Positions 35,990 to 49,503 of a stretch of 64,000 nt of DNA are shown in pieces. Source of the stretch: Pseudomonas mediterranea CFBP 5447 (GTDB lineage Bacteria; Pseudomonadota; Gammaproteobacteria; Pseudomonadales; Pseudomonadaceae); assembly GCF_000774145.1 (NCBI RefSeq), contig NZ_KN322983.1:558001-622000 (forward strand), in the 5' to 3' direction. The notes under the pieces are model-generated. The model had not been told where the DNA came from, searched no databases, and was given only the letters and a program-made list of their open reading frames with translations. Numbering within the stretch: the first letter of the stretch is position 1; every line of letters starts with the position of its first letter. The position numbers were made by a program, and so were the translations under genes.

Positions 35990-36670
35990 TCAGCAAACCC
36001 AGGTTGCGTGGTTGGGCTGGTCCAGGTGCGCCTTGAGGTAGCCGGCAAATGCCGTGCGCGCGATCGATCGCGCGCCCAGGCTGTGCAGGTGCTCGGTGGG
36101 CATCTGACAGTCTATCAGCACAAAACCGGCCGCCTTGAGGTGTTGGACCAGGGTGGCGAAGCCGAATTTCGACGCGTTGTCGGCCCGGCTGAACATGGAT
36201 TCGCCGAAAAACAATTGGCCCATCGCCAGGCCATACAGGCCGCCCACCAGCAACCCTTGGTCCCAGACCTCCACCGAATGGGCGTAACCGCGCCGATGCA
36301 GCTCCAGATAGGCGGTTTGCATGGCTTCGGTGATCCAGGTGCCTTCAGCATACGCCCGCGGTGCGGCGCAGGCCTGGATGACCGCGGCGAAGTCCTTGTC
36401 GAACGTCACTTCATAGCGCTGCTTGCGCAGGAGCTTGCCCAGGCTGCGCGAGACGTGCAGTTCGTCGGGAAACAACACCGTGCGAGGGTCGGGAGACCAC
36501 CACAGGATCGGTTGTCCCTCGGAAAACCAGGGAAAACAGCCATGGCGATAGGCCTGGATCAGCCGGTCCGCAGACAGATCGCCACCGGCGGCCAGCAAGC
36601 CATTGGGATCGCGCATGGCTTTTTCCAGGGGAGGAAAGTCGAATGTGTTGCGTTGTAACCACGTCAGCAT
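35990..36670 (-). CDS. aat: Leucyl/phenylalanyl-tRNA--protein transferase
   Basis: A 226-residue enzyme that adds Leu or Phe to N-terminal Lys or Arg of proteins, the second entry route to the ClpS-ClpAP N-degron pathway. Motifs include [20 protein letters not shown] near residue 41 and [20 protein letters not shown] near 142. ATG 36670 gives [16 protein letters not shown], the usual start. Forms a likely unit with bpt and infA. Confidence 0.96.
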   Translation of the reverse strand: MLTWLQRNTFDFPPLEKAMRDPNGLLAAGGDLSADRLIQAYRHGCFPWFSEGQPILWWSPDPRTVLFPDELHVSRSLGKLLRKQRYEVTFDKDFAAVIQACAAPRAYAEGTWITEAMQTAYLELHRRGYAHSVEVWDQGLLVGGLYGLAMGQLFFGESMFSRADNASKFGFATLVQHLKAAGFVLIDCQMPTEHLHSLGARSIARTAFAGYLKAHLDQPNHATWVC

Positions 36671-36703
36671 TGTTGTCCGAACTTGCAGAAGGGGAGGGCG
36701 GTG

Positions 36704-36729
36704 TGGCGAGGGGGTGAAGCCCCTCGCCA
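36704..36729 (-). terminator. Perfect 10-bp hairpin after trxB
   Basis: TGGCGAGGGG / CCCCTCGCCA with a 6-base interior, 26 bases after the trxB stop. Its sequence is that of the GAGGGG REP family reduced to a single hairpin, so it may be a REP fragment serving as transcript end. No T tract. Confidence 0.5.
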
Positions 36730-36754
36730 TGAGCACTGGTTCGAAGATTAACCG

Positions 36755-38032
<1,278 letters not shown>

Positions 38033-40438
38033 TTGAAGAAATCCACCGCAGCACCTAAAACAGTCGTTCCGCTCTGGCGCCAGCAATTGCACTACCGGCT
38101 CAAGGAAGGTGCATTGATCGCCATCGGCGCCTTGTGCCTGTTCCTGATGATGGCCTTGCTGACCTATGGCAAGGACGATCCGGGTTGGAGCCATAACAGC
38201 AAGATCGACGACGTGCAGAACTTCGGCGGTCCGGCCGGTTCCTACAGCGCCGATATCCTGTTCATGGTGCTGGGTTATTTCGCCTATATCTTTCCGCTGT
38301 TGCTGGCGATCAAGGCCTACCAGATCTTTCGCCAGCGCCACGAGCCATGGCAGTGGAGCGGCTGGCTGTTTTCCTGGCGGCTGATCGGCCTGGTGTTCCT
38401 GGTGCTGTCGGGGGCCGCGTTGGCCCATATCCATTTCCATGCCCCCACCGGCCTGCCGGCCGGGGCGGGTGGCGCCCTGGGGGAAAGCCTCGGCGACCTG
38501 GCCAGGAACGCCCTGAACATCCAGGGCAGCACGTTGTTGTTCATCGCCCTGTTCCTGTTTGGCCTGACGGTGTTCACCGACCTGTCGTGGTTCAAGGTCA
38601 TGGACGTCACCGGCAAGATCACCCTCGACCTGATCGAACTGATCCAGGGCGCTGTGAATCGCTGGTGGGCGGCGCGCACCGAGCGCAAGCAACTGGTGGC
38701 GCAACTGCGTGAAGTGGACGACCGGGTCCATGACGTGGTGGCCCCGACCGTGCCCGACAAGCGCGAGCAGGCCAAGGTCAAGGAACGCCTGATCGAGCGC
38801 GAGCAGGCCTTGAGCAAGCACATGTCCGAGCGCGAGAAGCAGGTGCCGCCGGTCATTACCATGGCGCCGGCCAAGCCGCCTGAGCCGAGCAAGCGCGTGC
38901 AGAAGGAAAAACAGGTACCGCTGTTCGTCGACAGCGCGGTGGAAGGCACCTTGCCGCCGATTTCGATCCTCGACCCGGCGGAAAAGAAACAGCTCAATTA
39001 TTCTCCCGAATCCCTGGCGGCCGTCGGTCATCTGCTGGAGATCAAGCTCAAGGAGTTCGGTGTCGAGGTGTCGGTGGATTCGATTCACCCGGGCCCGGTC
39101 ATCACCCGTTACGAAATCCAGCCGGCCGCCGGCGTGAAAGTCAGTCGCATCGCCAACCTCGCCAAGGACCTGGCGCGTTCGCTGGCCGTGACCAGCGTGC
39201 GGGTGGTGGAAGTGATTCCCGGCAAGACCACCGTGGGTATCGAGATTCCCAACGAAGACCGGCAGATCGTGCGCTTCTCCGAAGTGCTGTCGACCCCCGA
39301 GTACGACAACCACAAATCCCCGGTCACCCTGGCCCTGGGCCACGACATCGGCGGCAAGCCGGTCATCACCGACCTGGCGAAGATGCCCCACCTGCTGGTG
39401 GCCGGTACCACCGGTTCCGGTAAGTCGGTGGGTGTGAACGCGATGATCCTGTCGATCCTGTTCAAGTCCGGCCCGGAAGACGCCAAGCTGATCATGATCG
39501 ACCCGAAGATGCTTGAGTTGTCGATCTACGAAGGCATCCCGCACCTCCTGTGCCCGGTGGTCACCGACATGAAGGACGCCGCCAACGCCTTGCGCTGGAG
39601 CGTTGCCGAGATGGAGCGCCGCTACAAGCTGATGGCCAAGCTGGGGGTGCGCAACCTGTCGGGCTTCAACGCCAAGGTCAAGGAAGCCGAAGAGGCGGGC
39701 ACGCCACTGACCGACCCGTTGTACCACCGCGAAAACATCCATGACGAAGCGCCGCTGCTGCACAAGCTGCCGACCATCGTGGTGGTGGTGGACGAATTCG
39801 CCGACATGATGATGATCGTCGGCAAGAAGGTCGAAGAACTGATCGCCCGTATCGCCCAGAAGGCCCGTGCGGCCGGTATCCACCTGATCCTCGCCACGCA
39901 GCGGCCGTCGGTGGACGTGATCACCGGCCTGATCAAGGCCAACATCCCGACCCGCATGGCGTTCCAGGTGTCCAGCAAGATCGACTCGCGGACCATCATC
40001 GACCAGGGTGGCGCCGAGCAATTGCTCGGTCACGGTGACATGCTCTACATGCCGCCGGGCACCAGCCTGCCGATCCGGGTACACGGTGCGTTCGTCTCCG
40101 ACGACGAAGTGCACCGCGTGGTGGAAGCCTGGAAGCTGCGTGGCGCTCCCGAATACAACGACGACATCCTCAACGGCGTCGAAGAAGCCGGTAGCGGTTT
40201 CGAGGGCGGTGGCGGCGGTGGCGACGAGGACGCGGAAACCGACGCGCTCTATGACGAGGCGGTGCAGTTCGTCCTGGAAAGCCGCCGGGCATCGATTTCC
40301 GCTGTCCAGCGCAAGCTCAAGATCGGCTACAACCGTGCCGCACGCATGATCGAGGCCATGGAAATGGCCGGGGTCGTGACGGCCATGAACACCAATGGTT
40401 CGCGCGAAGTGCTGGCGCCGGGCCCGATGCGCGACTAA
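38033..40438 (+). CDS. ftsK: DNA translocase FtsK
   Basis: An 801-residue septal motor that pumps chromosomal DNA to the dif site during division. Four N-terminal membrane helices (about residues 25-190) anchor it at the septum; a linker follows (about 200-320), much shorter than in E. coli FtsK (1329 residues). The motor has Walker A GTTGSGKS at 458-465 and Walker [12 protein letters not shown] near 583. The C-terminal gamma winged helix ([20 protein letters not shown]) recognises KOPS DNA. The start is TTG with a purine-rich AGGAAAAGAAG upstream; relatives begin MKKSTA as here, so the weak start appears real. Confidence 0.95.
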   Translation: MKKSTAAPKTVVPLWRQQLHYRLKEGALIAIGALCLFLMMALLTYGKDDPGWSHNSKIDDVQNFGGPAGSYSADILFMVLGYFAYIFPLLLAIKAYQIFRQRHEPWQWSGWLFSWRLIGLVFLVLSGAALAHIHFHAPTGLPAGAGGALGESLGDLARNALNIQGSTLLFIALFLFGLTVFTDLSWFKVMDVTGKITLDLIELIQGAVNRWWAARTERKQLVAQLREVDDRVHDVVAPTVPDKREQAKVKERLIEREQALSKHMSEREKQVPPVITMAPAKPPEPSKRVQKEKQVPLFVDSAVEGTLPPISILDPAEKKQLNYSPESLAAVGHLLEIKLKEFGVEVSVDSIHPGPVITRYEIQPAAGVKVSRIANLAKDLARSLAVTSVRVVEVIPGKTTVGIEIPNEDRQIVRFSEVLSTPEYDNHKSPVTLALGHDIGGKPVITDLAKMPHLLVAGTTGSGKSVGVNAMILSILFKSGPEDAKLIMIDPKMLELSIYEGIPHLLCPVVTDMKDAANALRWSVAEMERRYKLMAKLGVRNLSGFNAKVKEAEEAGTPLTDPLYHRENIHDEAPLLHKLPTIVVVVDEFADMMMIVGKKVEELIARIAQKARAAGIHLILATQRPSVDVITGLIKANIPTRMAFQVSSKIDSRTIIDQGGAEQLLGHGDMLYMPPGTSLPIRVHGAFVSDDEVHRVVEAWKLRGAPEYNDDILNGVEEAGSGFEGGGGGGDEDAETDALYDEAVQFVLESRRASISAVQRKLKIGYNRAARMIEAMEMAGVVTAMNTNGSREVLAPGPMRD

Positions 40439-40494
40439 TGACCCGGGCGGCCCTGTAGGCGCCGCTCGCCCCCCACGAATTCATGAGGACTCCC

Positions 40495-41118
40495 ATGCGC
40501 CTGATTCGCATGCTGCTGTTGCCCGTACTGGCCCTGACCACCTTGTCGGCCCATGCCGATGAAAAGGACGTGGCTCGCCTGACCCAGCTGTTGGAAACAT
40601 CCAAGACCCTGACCGCACGCTTTTCCCAACTGACCCTGGACGGCAGCGGCACCCAGTTGCAGGAAACCGCCGGTGACATGGCGCTCCAGCGTCCGGGGCT
40701 GTTCTACTGGCACACCGATGCACCGGCCGAGCAGTTGATGGTGTCCGACGGCAAGAAAGTCTCCCTGTGGGACCCGGACCTGGAGCAGGTCACCATCAAG
40801 AATCTCGACCAGCGCCTGACCCAGACGCCGGCCTTGTTGTTGTCGGGCGATATTTCCAAGATCAGCCAGAGCTTCGACATCACGGCCAAGGAAGCGGGTG
40901 GCGTGATCGACTTCACCCTCAAGCCCAAGACCAAGGACAGCCTGTTCGACAGCCTGCGCCTGTCGTTCCGCAACGGCCTGGTCAATGACATGCAACTGAT
41001 CGACAGCGTAGGCCAGCGCACCAACATCCTGTTCACCGGGGTCAAGGCCAACGAGCCGATCGCGGCGTCCAAGTTCAAGTTCGACATCCCCAAGGGTGCC
41101 GATGTAATCCAGGAATAA
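40495..41118 (+). CDS. lolA: Outer-membrane lipoprotein carrier protein LolA
   Basis: A 207-residue periplasmic chaperone that ferries lipoproteins from LolCDE to LolB. Signal peptide [21 protein letters not shown]. The beta-barrel half contains [20 protein letters not shown] and [16 protein letters not shown], with the conserved Arg that latches the hydrophobic cavity. ATG 40495 is preferred to one 4 codons upstream because GAGGA lies 6 bases before it. It is 56 bases after ftsK, likely the same transcript. Confidence 0.95.
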   Translation: MRLIRMLLLPVLALTTLSAHADEKDVARLTQLLETSKTLTARFSQLTLDGSGTQLQETAGDMALQRPGLFYWHTDAPAEQLMVSDGKKVSLWDPDLEQVTIKNLDQRLTQTPALLLSGDISKISQSFDITAKEAGGVIDFTLKPKTKDSLFDSLRLSFRNGLVNDMQLIDSVGQRTNILFTGVKANEPIAASKFKFDIPKGADVIQE

Positions 41119-41143
41119 ACAATAGCTGATTGGAACACAGGAC

Positions 41144-41235
41144 CTGTGGGAGCGAGCCTGCTCGCGATAGCGTCGGGTCAGTCAGCATTGATGTTGAATG
41201 TGGTATTGCCATCGCGAGCAGGCTCGCTCCCACAG
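41144..41235. repeat. REPIN, GAGCCTGCTCGC family
   Basis: CTGTGGGAGCGAGCCTGCTC and its inverted copy between lolA and rarA, two genes of the same direction. Confidence 0.9.
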
Positions 41236-41283
41236 AGGGATTGTGCTGTTCAAGAGTGTCCAGTGGAGGTTGCATAAGCAGTG

Positions 41284-42605
41284 ATGGACCTGTTTCGAAG
41301 CGCCCCGATTGCCCAGCCATTGGCCGCCCGCCTGCGCGCGACCAACCTGGATGAGTACGTCGGCCAGGAGCACGTGCTGGCCAGGGGCAAGCCCCTGCGC
41401 GAAGCCCTGGAGCAGGGTGCGCTGCATTCGATGATCTTCTGGGGGCCGCCGGGCGTGGGCAAGACCACCCTGGCCCGGTTGCTGGCGGAAGTCTCCGACG
41501 CGCATTTCGAAACGGTCTCGGCGGTGCTGGCCGGGGTCAAGGAGATCCGCCAGGCGGTGGAAGTCGCCAAGCAGCAGGCCGGGCAGTACGGCAAGCGCAC
41601 CATTCTGTTCGTCGACGAAGTGCACCGCTTCAACAAGTCCCAGCAGGACGCGTTCCTGCCGTATGTCGAAGACGGCACGCTGATCTTCATCGGCGCGACC
41701 ACCGAAAACCCTTCCTTCGAACTCAACAACGCCTTGCTGTCCCGGGCGCGGGTCTATGTGCTCAAGAGCCTCGACGAAGCGGCGATGCGCAAGCTGGTGC
41801 ACCGGGCGCTGACCGAAGAGCGCGGCCTGGGCAAGCGCAAGCTGAGCCTCAGCGACGAAGGCTTCCAGATCCTGTGTTCAGCCGCCGATGGCGATGGCCG
41901 CCGCTTGCTCAACTTGTTGGAGAACGCTTCGGACCTGGCCGAGGACGACAGCGAGATCGGCGTCGAGCTGCTGCAAAGCCTGTTGGGCGACACCCGGCGG
42001 CGTTTCGACAAGGGCGGCGAGGCGTTCTACGACCAGATCTCGGCGCTGCACAAGTCCATACGCGGCTCCAACCCCGACGCGGCCCTGTACTGGTTTGCCC
42101 GGATGATCGACGGTGGCTGCGATCCGTTGTACCTCGCGCGGCGGGTGGTGCGCATGGCCAGCGAGGACATCGGCAATGCCGATCCTCGGGCCCTGAGTCT
42201 GTGCCTGGCGGCGTGGGACGTGCAGGAGCGCCTGGGCAGCCCCGAAGGCGAGCTCGCCGTGGCCCAGGCCATCACGTACCTGGCCTGCGCGCCGAAAAGC
42301 AACGCGGTGTACCTGGGTTTCAAGGCGGCGATGCGCAGCGCCACCGAACATGGCTCCCTCGAAGTGCCGCTGCACCTGCGCAATGCGCCGACCAAGCTCA
42401 TGAAGCAGCTGGGCTATGGCGAAGAATACCGTTACGCCCACGATGAGCCGGATGCCTACGCCGCCGGCGAAGATTATTTTCCCGAAGCACTCGAACCGCA
42501 GTCGTTCTATCAGCCGGTGCCCCGTGGCCTGGAGCTGAAGATCGGCGAGAAGCTCAACCACCTGGCGCAACTGGACCGACTGAGTCCACGGCAGCGGAGA
42601 AAGCC

Positions 42606-42609
<4 letters not shown>
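41284..42609 (+). CDS. rarA: Replication-associated recombination protein A (AAA+)
   Basis: A 441-residue AAA+ ATPase of the RarA/MgsA/WRNIP1 family, which acts at stalled replication forks with SSB. Walker [10 protein letters not shown] lies near residue 56, Walker [18 protein letters not shown] near 107, and sensor 1 [12 protein letters not shown] near 139. The start may be GTG 41281 or ATG 41284; family members begin MDLF, fitting the ATG, and GGAGG lies at 41265-41269. Overlaps crcB by 4 bases. Confidence 0.95.
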
Positions 42610-44277
<1,668 letters not shown>

Positions 44278-45672
44278 ATGGACTATCTGCCACTGTTCCA
44301 TAACCTGCGCGGCAGCCGCGTGCTGGTGGTCGGCGGCGGGGAGATTGCCTTGCGCAAGTCCCGCCTGCTGGCCGACGCCGGTGCGTTGCTGCGGGTGGTC
44401 GCACCCGAGATCGAGCCGCAACTGCGGGATCTGGTCAGTGGCAGCGGAGGCGAATGCGTCCTGCGCGGTTACCTCGAAACGGACCTGGACGGTTGCGGGT
44501 TGATCATCGCCGCCACCGACGACGAAACCCTTAATGCCCGGGTATCGGCCGACGCCCACAAGCGTTGTGTGCCGGTCAATGTGGTGGACGCGCCGGCGCT
44601 GTGCAGCGTGATCTTCCCGGCCATCGTCGACCGCTCGCCACTGGTGATCGCGGTGTCCAGCGGCGGCGATGCGCCGGTGCTGGCAAGGCTGATCCGGGCC
44701 AAGCTGGAAACCTGGATTCCCTCGACCTACGGGCAACTGGCGGGTCTGGCGGCGAAGTTTCGCGGCCAGGTCAAGCGGCTGTTCCCGGATGTGCAACAAC
44801 GCCGGGCGTTTTGGGAGGATGTATTCCAGGGCCCTATCGCCGACCGCCAATTGGCCGGGCAGGGCGCCGAAGCCGAGCGCCTGCTGCGGGAGAAAATCGC
44901 CGGCCAGGCGCCGCACGCACCAGGTGAGGTCTATCTGGTGGGGGCCGGGCCGGGTGATCCCGATCTGCTGACCTTCCGCGCCTTGCGCTTGATGCAGCAG
45001 GCCGATGTGGTGCTGTACGACCGTCTCGTCGCGCCCGCGATCCTTGAGCTATGCCGGCGTGACGCCGAGCGGGTCTACGTCGGCAAGCGCCGCGCCGAGC
45101 ATGCCGTGCCCCAGGACCAGATCAACCAGCAGTTGGTCGAGTTGGCCCGGCAAGGCAAGCGGGTGGTGCGCCTCAAAGGCGGCGATCCGTTCATCTTCGG
45201 GCGCGGCGGTGAGGAGATCGAAGAGCTGGCGGCCCAGGGCATTCCGTTCCAGGTCGTCCCGGGCATCACCGCGGCCAGTGGGTGCGCGGCGTACGCCGGC
45301 ATTCCGCTGACCCATCGCGACTACGCCCAGTCGGTGCGTTTCATCACCGGCCATCTCAAGGACGGCACCACTGATCTGCCATGGGCGGACCTGGTGGCCC
45401 CGGCCCAGACCCTGGTGTTCTACATGGGCCTGGTGGGGCTGCCGAGCATCTGCAGCGAGTTGATCAAGCACGGTCGTGCGGCCGATACGCCGGCGGCGCT
45501 GATCCAGCAAGGCACGACATCCAACCAGCGGGTGTTCACCGGCACCCTGGCGGACCTGCCAAAGCTGGTGGCCGAGCATGAGGTCCACGCGCCGACGCTG
45601 GTGATCGTCGGGGAAGTGGTGCAACTGCGCGAGAAGCTGGCGTGGTTTGAAGGGGCTCAGGGGCAGGTCTAG
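44278..45672 (+). CDS. cysG: Siroheme synthase CysG (trifunctional)
   Basis: A 464-residue fusion that makes siroheme from uroporphyrinogen III. The N-terminal half (about 1-205) is the NAD-dependent precorrin-2 dehydrogenase/ferrochelatase with [17 protein letters not shown]; the C-terminal half is the SAM-dependent uroporphyrinogen methyltransferase with [14 protein letters not shown] near residue 218, [16 protein letters not shown] near 300, and [20 protein letters not shown] near 330. Siroheme serves sulfite and nitrite reductases. Confidence 0.96.
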   Translation: MDYLPLFHNLRGSRVLVVGGGEIALRKSRLLADAGALLRVVAPEIEPQLRDLVSGSGGECVLRGYLETDLDGCGLIIAATDDETLNARVSADAHKRCVPVNVVDAPALCSVIFPAIVDRSPLVIAVSSGGDAPVLARLIRAKLETWIPSTYGQLAGLAAKFRGQVKRLFPDVQQRRAFWEDVFQGPIADRQLAGQGAEAERLLREKIAGQAPHAPGEVYLVGAGPGDPDLLTFRALRLMQQADVVLYDRLVAPAILELCRRDAERVYVGKRRAEHAVPQDQINQQLVELARQGKRVVRLKGGDPFIFGRGGEEIEELAAQGIPFQVVPGITAASGCAAYAGIPLTHRDYAQSVRFITGHLKDGTTDLPWADLVAPAQTLVFYMGLVGLPSICSELIKHGRAADTPAALIQQGTTSNQRVFTGTLADLPKLVAEHEVHAPTLVIVGEVVQLREKLAWFEGAQGQV

Positions 45673-45690
45673 AAAGACCGCGTCGCCTTC

Positions 45691-45785
45691 AATCGCGAGC
45701 AGGCTCGCTCCCACATTGGACTGTGTGTAACCAGGAACTTATGGTTGTACCCAGATCCCTTGTGGGAGCGAGCCTGCTCGCGATG
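45691..45785. repeat. REPIN with outward-facing halves, GAGCCTGCTCGC family
   Basis: AATCGCGAGCAGGCTCGCTC at the left and TTGTGGGAGCGAGCCTGCTC at the right. The order (reverse then forward) is the opposite of the usual pairs in the window. Confidence 0.85.
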
Positions 45786-45814
45786 AGGCCTTTAGATCCA
45801 CTTCAAGTCCTGGA

Positions 45815-46813
45815 TCAGTCCCCGCCCCAGATCCCTTTCCCCACCCATCGCGCCCGATCATGGGCCCCATTGAAATCCTGCTCCGGTCCCTTGGGCACGA
45901 TCCCGTTGGGATTGATGGTCTTGTGGCTGCCGTAGTAATGCCGCTGGATGTGGGTGAAATCCACCGTCTCGGCAATGCCCGGCCATTGGTACAGCTCCCG
46001 CAGCCAGTTCGACAGGTTCGGGTAGTCGGCGATGCGCCGCAGGTTGCATTTGAAGTGGCCGAAATACACCGCGTCGAAACGGATCATGGTGGTGAACAGG
46101 CGGATATCCGCTTCGGTCAGGTATTCGCCGGCCAGGTAACGTTGTAAGCCCAGCAGTGCATCCAACCGGTCGAGTTCGGCGAACAACTGGTCGAACGCTT
46201 CTTCGTAAGCCTGTTGGCTGGTGGCGAACCCGGCACGGTAGACGCCGTTGTTCACCGCCGGATAGATCCGTTCGTTCAGCGCATCGATCTTGCTGCGCAG
46301 GTGTTCGGGATACAGGTCCAGGTGGTTGCCGGTCAGGCCGTTGAAGGCACTGTTGAACATGCGGATGATTTCCGCCGATTCGTTATTCACGATGCGCTGT
46401 TGGCGCTTGTCCCACAACGCCGGTACGGTGACGCGGCCGGTGTAGTCCGGCGTGTCGGCGGTGTAGCGCTGGTGCAGGAAGCGCAGGTTGTCCAGTTTGT
46501 CGCCGGTGGAGCCGTGGGCCTTGTCGAAGGTCCAGCCGTTTTCCAGCATCAGGTAGCTGACCACCGAGACATCGATCAGGCCTTCCAGGCCCTTGAGCTT
46601 GCGGTAAATCAGGGTGCGATGGGCCCAGGGGCAGGCCAGGGACACATACAAGTGGTAGCGCCCTGCCTCGGCGGCAAAGCCACTCTCGCCCGAGGGGCCG
46701 GCGCTGCCGTCGGCGGTGATCCAGTGACGGCGCTGCGCCTGTTCTCGCTGGAAGGTGCCGTCCTTGCTTTCATACCACTGATCTTGCCAGCGGCCTTCGA
46801 CTAACAAACCCAT
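45815..46813 (-). CDS. Glutathionyl-hydroquinone reductase (GST omega/Xi, YqjG/EcmB-like)
   Basis: A 332-residue glutathione transferase of the Xi class, which reduces glutathionyl-hydroquinones. The catalytic motif is SLACPWAHR with Cys61, and the C-terminal domain has YLAGEYLTEADIRLFTTMIRFD. The tail GPEQDFNGAHDRARW is usual for the class. ATG 46813 has GAGGAG 6 bases upstream. It is the only gene of the strand here and ends near a REPIN. Confidence 0.9.
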   Translation of the reverse strand: MGLLVEGRWQDQWYESKDGTFQREQAQRRHWITADGSAGPSGESGFAAEAGRYHLYVSLACPWAHRTLIYRKLKGLEGLIDVSVVSYLMLENGWTFDKAHGSTGDKLDNLRFLHQRYTADTPDYTGRVTVPALWDKRQQRIVNNESAEIIRMFNSAFNGLTGNHLDLYPEHLRSKIDALNERIYPAVNNGVYRAGFATSQQAYEEAFDQLFAELDRLDALLGLQRYLAGEYLTEADIRLFTTMIRFDAVYFGHFKCNLRRIADYPNLSNWLRELYQWPGIAETVDFTHIQRHYYGSHKTINPNGIVPKGPEQDFNGAHDRARWVGKGIWGGD

Positions 46814-46901
46814 CTCGATCTCCTCGGCCAATAAACGTTGGAGGTGAGTCTATTCCGATAGGTTCGAACAAAAAGCGCAAAGGTTGGGCGCTGATCATCG
46901 A

Positions 46902-47903
46902 TTAAATCGATCGATCCCGGGTGTCCCAGTACTGCCGGGCCCGCTCGAACGCTTCTTCCCGCGCCAGGCCGAGGCCGCGCAAGGCCAGGGCCATGGTGGC
47001 GACCAGCGCCAGTTGCGGATAGCTGTCTGCCACGTCACCGCGCCAGAGGGCTTTCAGGTGTTCGGGGTCGAGGCTTTCCGGCTTGACGTGACGCTGTTGT
47101 GACAGCCGTGGCCATTCTTCATCCCAGCTGGCACCGCCGGTGGTGCCATACAGGTGACTGTCGGCATCCGGGTTGATCTCGATTTCACCACCGTCGCCCT
47201 TGATCACGATGGCCGTATCCCCCAACAAGCCGCCGGCATCGCGATGCACTGCCTGGTAGCCGGGATGAAAGATACTCTGCAGACCGCACCGGGCCTTCAG
47301 CGGGTTGAGGATCCGCGCCAGGGAATGGATCGGCGAGCGCAGGCCCAGGGTGTTGCGCAGGTCGATCATGCGCTGCATCTGGGGGGCCCAGTCCACCAGC
47401 GGCATGAAAGCCAGGCCGCCGTTGTCCAGCGCTGTGCCGACCTGCTGCCAGTCACGGCACAGCGGAATCTGCAGAAACCCCAGTAACTGTTCGGTGTAGA
47501 GCCGACCCGCCGTATGGGCGCCACCACCGTGCATGAAGATCCGTACGCCGTTCTGGCCGAGGCACTTGGCCGCCAGCAGGTACCAGGGCAGATGACGCTT
47601 CTTGCCGGCGTAGGTCGGCCAGTCGAGGTCCACCGCCAACGCCGGGGCATCCAGGCGTGCGCGCAGGGCTTCGGTGAAGCCGGCCATTTCCTCGGCGCTT
47701 TCTTCCTTGTGCCGCAACAGCATCAGGAAGGCGCCAAGCTGGGTATCCTCGACCTGTTCGTCGAGCACCATGCCCATGGCTTCGCGGGCTTCTTCCCGGG
47801 TCAGATCACGGGCACCGCGCTTGCCTTTGCCCAGGATGCGCACGAACTGGGCGAATGGATGTTCGGCCGGGGTTTCGAGAGTCAGCGATGGAACGTCGGT
47901 CAT
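46902..47903 (-). CDS. TrpD2/YbiB-type protein, anthranilate phosphoribosyltransferase fold
   Basis: A 333-residue protein of the glycosyltransferase family 3 fold (TrpD-like), usually annotated YbiB. It keeps the overall helical N-domain (LTREEAREAMGMVLDEQVED) and HGGGAHTAGRLYTEQLL, but the PRPP-binding motifs of true TrpD are changed. E. coli YbiB binds nucleic acid rather than making tryptophan. ATG 47903 overlaps the tusE stop by 4 bases, so it is translated with the tus genes. Confidence 0.82.
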   Translation of the reverse strand: MTDVPSLTLETPAEHPFAQFVRILGKGKRGARDLTREEAREAMGMVLDEQVEDTQLGAFLMLLRHKEESAEEMAGFTEALRARLDAPALAVDLDWPTYAGKKRHLPWYLLAAKCLGQNGVRIFMHGGGAHTAGRLYTEQLLGFLQIPLCRDWQQVGTALDNGGLAFMPLVDWAPQMQRMIDLRNTLGLRSPIHSLARILNPLKARCGLQSIFHPGYQAVHRDAGGLLGDTAIVIKGDGGEIEINPDADSHLYGTTGGASWDEEWPRLSQQRHVKPESLDPEHLKALWRGDVADSYPQLALVATMALALRGLGLAREEAFERARQYWDTRDRSI

Positions 47904-48235
47904 AAGCAATTCGTCGGTTTGGGCAGGCCCGCCAGCTTGGCGGCGAGTTTGGCGGGAGTGCCTTTGAACAGTCGGTTCAGGTGCAGGCTGTTGCCCTTGT
48001 CCGCGCCCAGTTTCAGCGCGGTGTATTTGATCAGCGGCCGGGTGGCGGGGGAGAGCTGGAACTCGTCGTAGAAGCCCCGCAGCAGTTCGAGGATTTCCCA
48101 GTGCTCGGGGCTCAACTCGATATCTTCGGCGGCGGCCAGGGCCGTGGCTACCTCGACTGACCAGTCGTCCCGGTCGGCCAGGTAGCCGTCCTTGTCCAGC
48201 GCGATGGCGCGTTCGCCCACGTTCAGCGCATTCAT
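47900..48235 (-). CDS. tusE: Sulfurtransferase TusE (DsrC family)
   Basis: A 111-residue carrier that takes sulfur from TusD and gives it to MnmA for tRNA 2-thiouridine. The C-terminal functional cysteine is Cys110 in PTNCL. Conserved DKDGYLADRDDWS and LSPEHWEILELLRGFYDEF are present. It overlaps tusB by 4 bases. Confidence 0.94.
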   Translation of the reverse strand: MNALNVGERAIALDKDGYLADRDDWSVEVATALAAAEDIELSPEHWEILELLRGFYDEFQLSPATRPLIKYTALKLGADKGNSLHLNRLFKGTPAKLAAKLAGLPKPTNCL

Positions 48236-48525
48236 AGCCAGGTGTTGACCTTGTCATGCTGGATCGACAGTTCGACGAAGGCCGGGTAGTCGATGGCCTT
48301 GGCCCAGTCGGGTGCTTGCAAGCCTCGGGCCTGGACATCTTCGGCCAGTGCGAACAGCTTCAGGCCGGCGGACTGTAACCAGGCAAACGGCGCGGTGTCG
48401 GGTTGCAAGGCGTAAGTCGCGTCGCCGCACAACAGCAGCGCATCCTCGCCTCCCAGGACCCGCAGGCAACTGGCGAGGCGGTCATCGCCAAAAGGTGAAT
48501 GGGACAACACATGCAAAGTGGACAT
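48232..48525 (-). CDS. tusB: Sulfur relay protein TusB (DsrH family)
   Basis: A 97-residue subunit of the TusBCD hexamer. The sequence MSTLHVLSHSPFGDDRLASC and LQPDTAPFAWLQ fits DsrH proteins; the C-terminus ends in the usual KVNTWL. Its start shares the last base of the tusC stop. Confidence 0.9.
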   Translation of the reverse strand: MSTLHVLSHSPFGDDRLASCLRVLGGEDALLLCGDATYALQPDTAPFAWLQSAGLKLFALAEDVQARGLQAPDWAKAIDYPAFVELSIQHDKVNTWL

Positions 48526-48887
48526 CAGAGGGTGATCACCTGGTCGTAACGGTCAATGAGAGCGGTGATATCCGGCGCGGTGAGTACCTTCAGGTCAGCC
48601 AGGGCCAGCGCATCGGTGTCGATGCCGCGTTCGGCGGCGCTGTCGGCGCAGACGAAGAGGTCTTCGACGCCGAACATGGGCAATGCCTGCAGGTTAGCGC
48701 TCAGGTCTTTCTGCTGGACGGCCCTGGCGTTCTGGCCTGGCAATAGCTGATTTACGCCGTCATCGAGAAACAGCAAACCGATGGGCAGGTCGAACGCCCC
48801 ACCGGCCAGGACGATGTCCAAGGCTTCCCGGGCGCCGGGGCCCGACCATGGAGACTGGCGGCTGATGAGCAACAGAGACTTGGCCAT
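48525..48887 (-). CDS. tusC: Sulfur relay protein TusC (DsrF family)
   Basis: A 120-residue subunit of TusBCD. It carries SLLLISRQSPWSGPGAREALD at the N-terminus and a DsrE/F fold throughout. There are two adjacent ATGs; 48887 is chosen as it gives GGAGG a 6-base spacing. It overlaps the tusD stop. Confidence 0.9.
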   Translation of the reverse strand: MAKSLLLISRQSPWSGPGAREALDIVLAGGAFDLPIGLLFLDDGVNQLLPGQNARAVQQKDLSANLQALPMFGVEDLFVCADSAAERGIDTDALALADLKVLTAPDITALIDRYDQVITL

Positions 48888-49279
48888 CATGGACCTCCAA
48901 AACAGATCAAGCGGTCGGCATCCTGGATCGCATCGTGCAACTGGCCAAGCCCGGACAGGGCCCAGGGAGCTTCGACGCTCACGGCCGAGCGTTGATAGCG
49001 CTGGGCTTCTTCGGCATTCAACACCCCACGGCGCAACGCCGCCGCGATGCAGACCACACCGTCGAGCTGGTGGTCGCTGACAAAGCTGCGCCACTGTTTG
49101 GGCAGGTCCTGTTCGTCCTGGGGGGTGACCACGCCGCTGTCGGCGTTGTAGACACCGTCCTGATAGAAAAACAACCGCACGATTTCATGCCCGCCGGCCA
49201 GCGCGGCCTGGGCAAACAGCAAGGCACGGCGCGAGGACGGCGCATGAGCAGCGGAGAACAGCGCAATGGCGAACTTCAT
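48887..49279 (-). CDS. tusD: Sulfurtransferase TusD (DsrE family)
   Basis: A 130-residue subunit of TusBCD that accepts sulfur from TusA. The active cysteine is Cys77 in DGVVCIAAALRRGV, matching Cys78 of E. coli TusD. First gene of the tusDCBE-ybiB-like operon. ATG 49279 gives MKFAIALFSAAHAP, the usual N-terminus. Confidence 0.93.
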   Translation of the reverse strand: MKFAIALFSAAHAPSSRRALLFAQAALAGGHEIVRLFFYQDGVYNADSGVVTPQDEQDLPKQWRSFVSDHQLDGVVCIAAALRRGVLNAEEAQRYQRSAVSVEAPWALSGLGQLHDAIQDADRLICFGGP

Positions 49280-49365
49280 GGCGGATCCGATCAGCAAAAC
49301 TGCGGCCATGATAAAGCTTTATGGGCGGAGGGGCGATTGGCACCGCAGGATTGTGAGGACATCCT

Positions 49366-49499
49366 TGTGGCGAGGGGATTTATCCCCGCTGGGCTGCAAC
49401 GCAGCCCCTGATCTCAACATCCCGGTGGGTCAGATAGATCGAGTTGGCTGGTTTTGGGGCTGCTGCGCAGCCCAGCGGGGATGAATCCCCTCGCCACAG
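49366..49499. repeat. REPIN, GAGGGGATT family
   Basis: TGTGGCGAGGGGATTTATCC with GCTGGGCTGC at the left and the inverted copy ending ATCCCCTCGCCACAG at the right, with GGTGGGTCAGAT in the spacer. It occupies most of the gap between tusD and the DUF6388-type gene. Confidence 0.88.
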
Positions 49500-49503
49500 T
49501 GGT

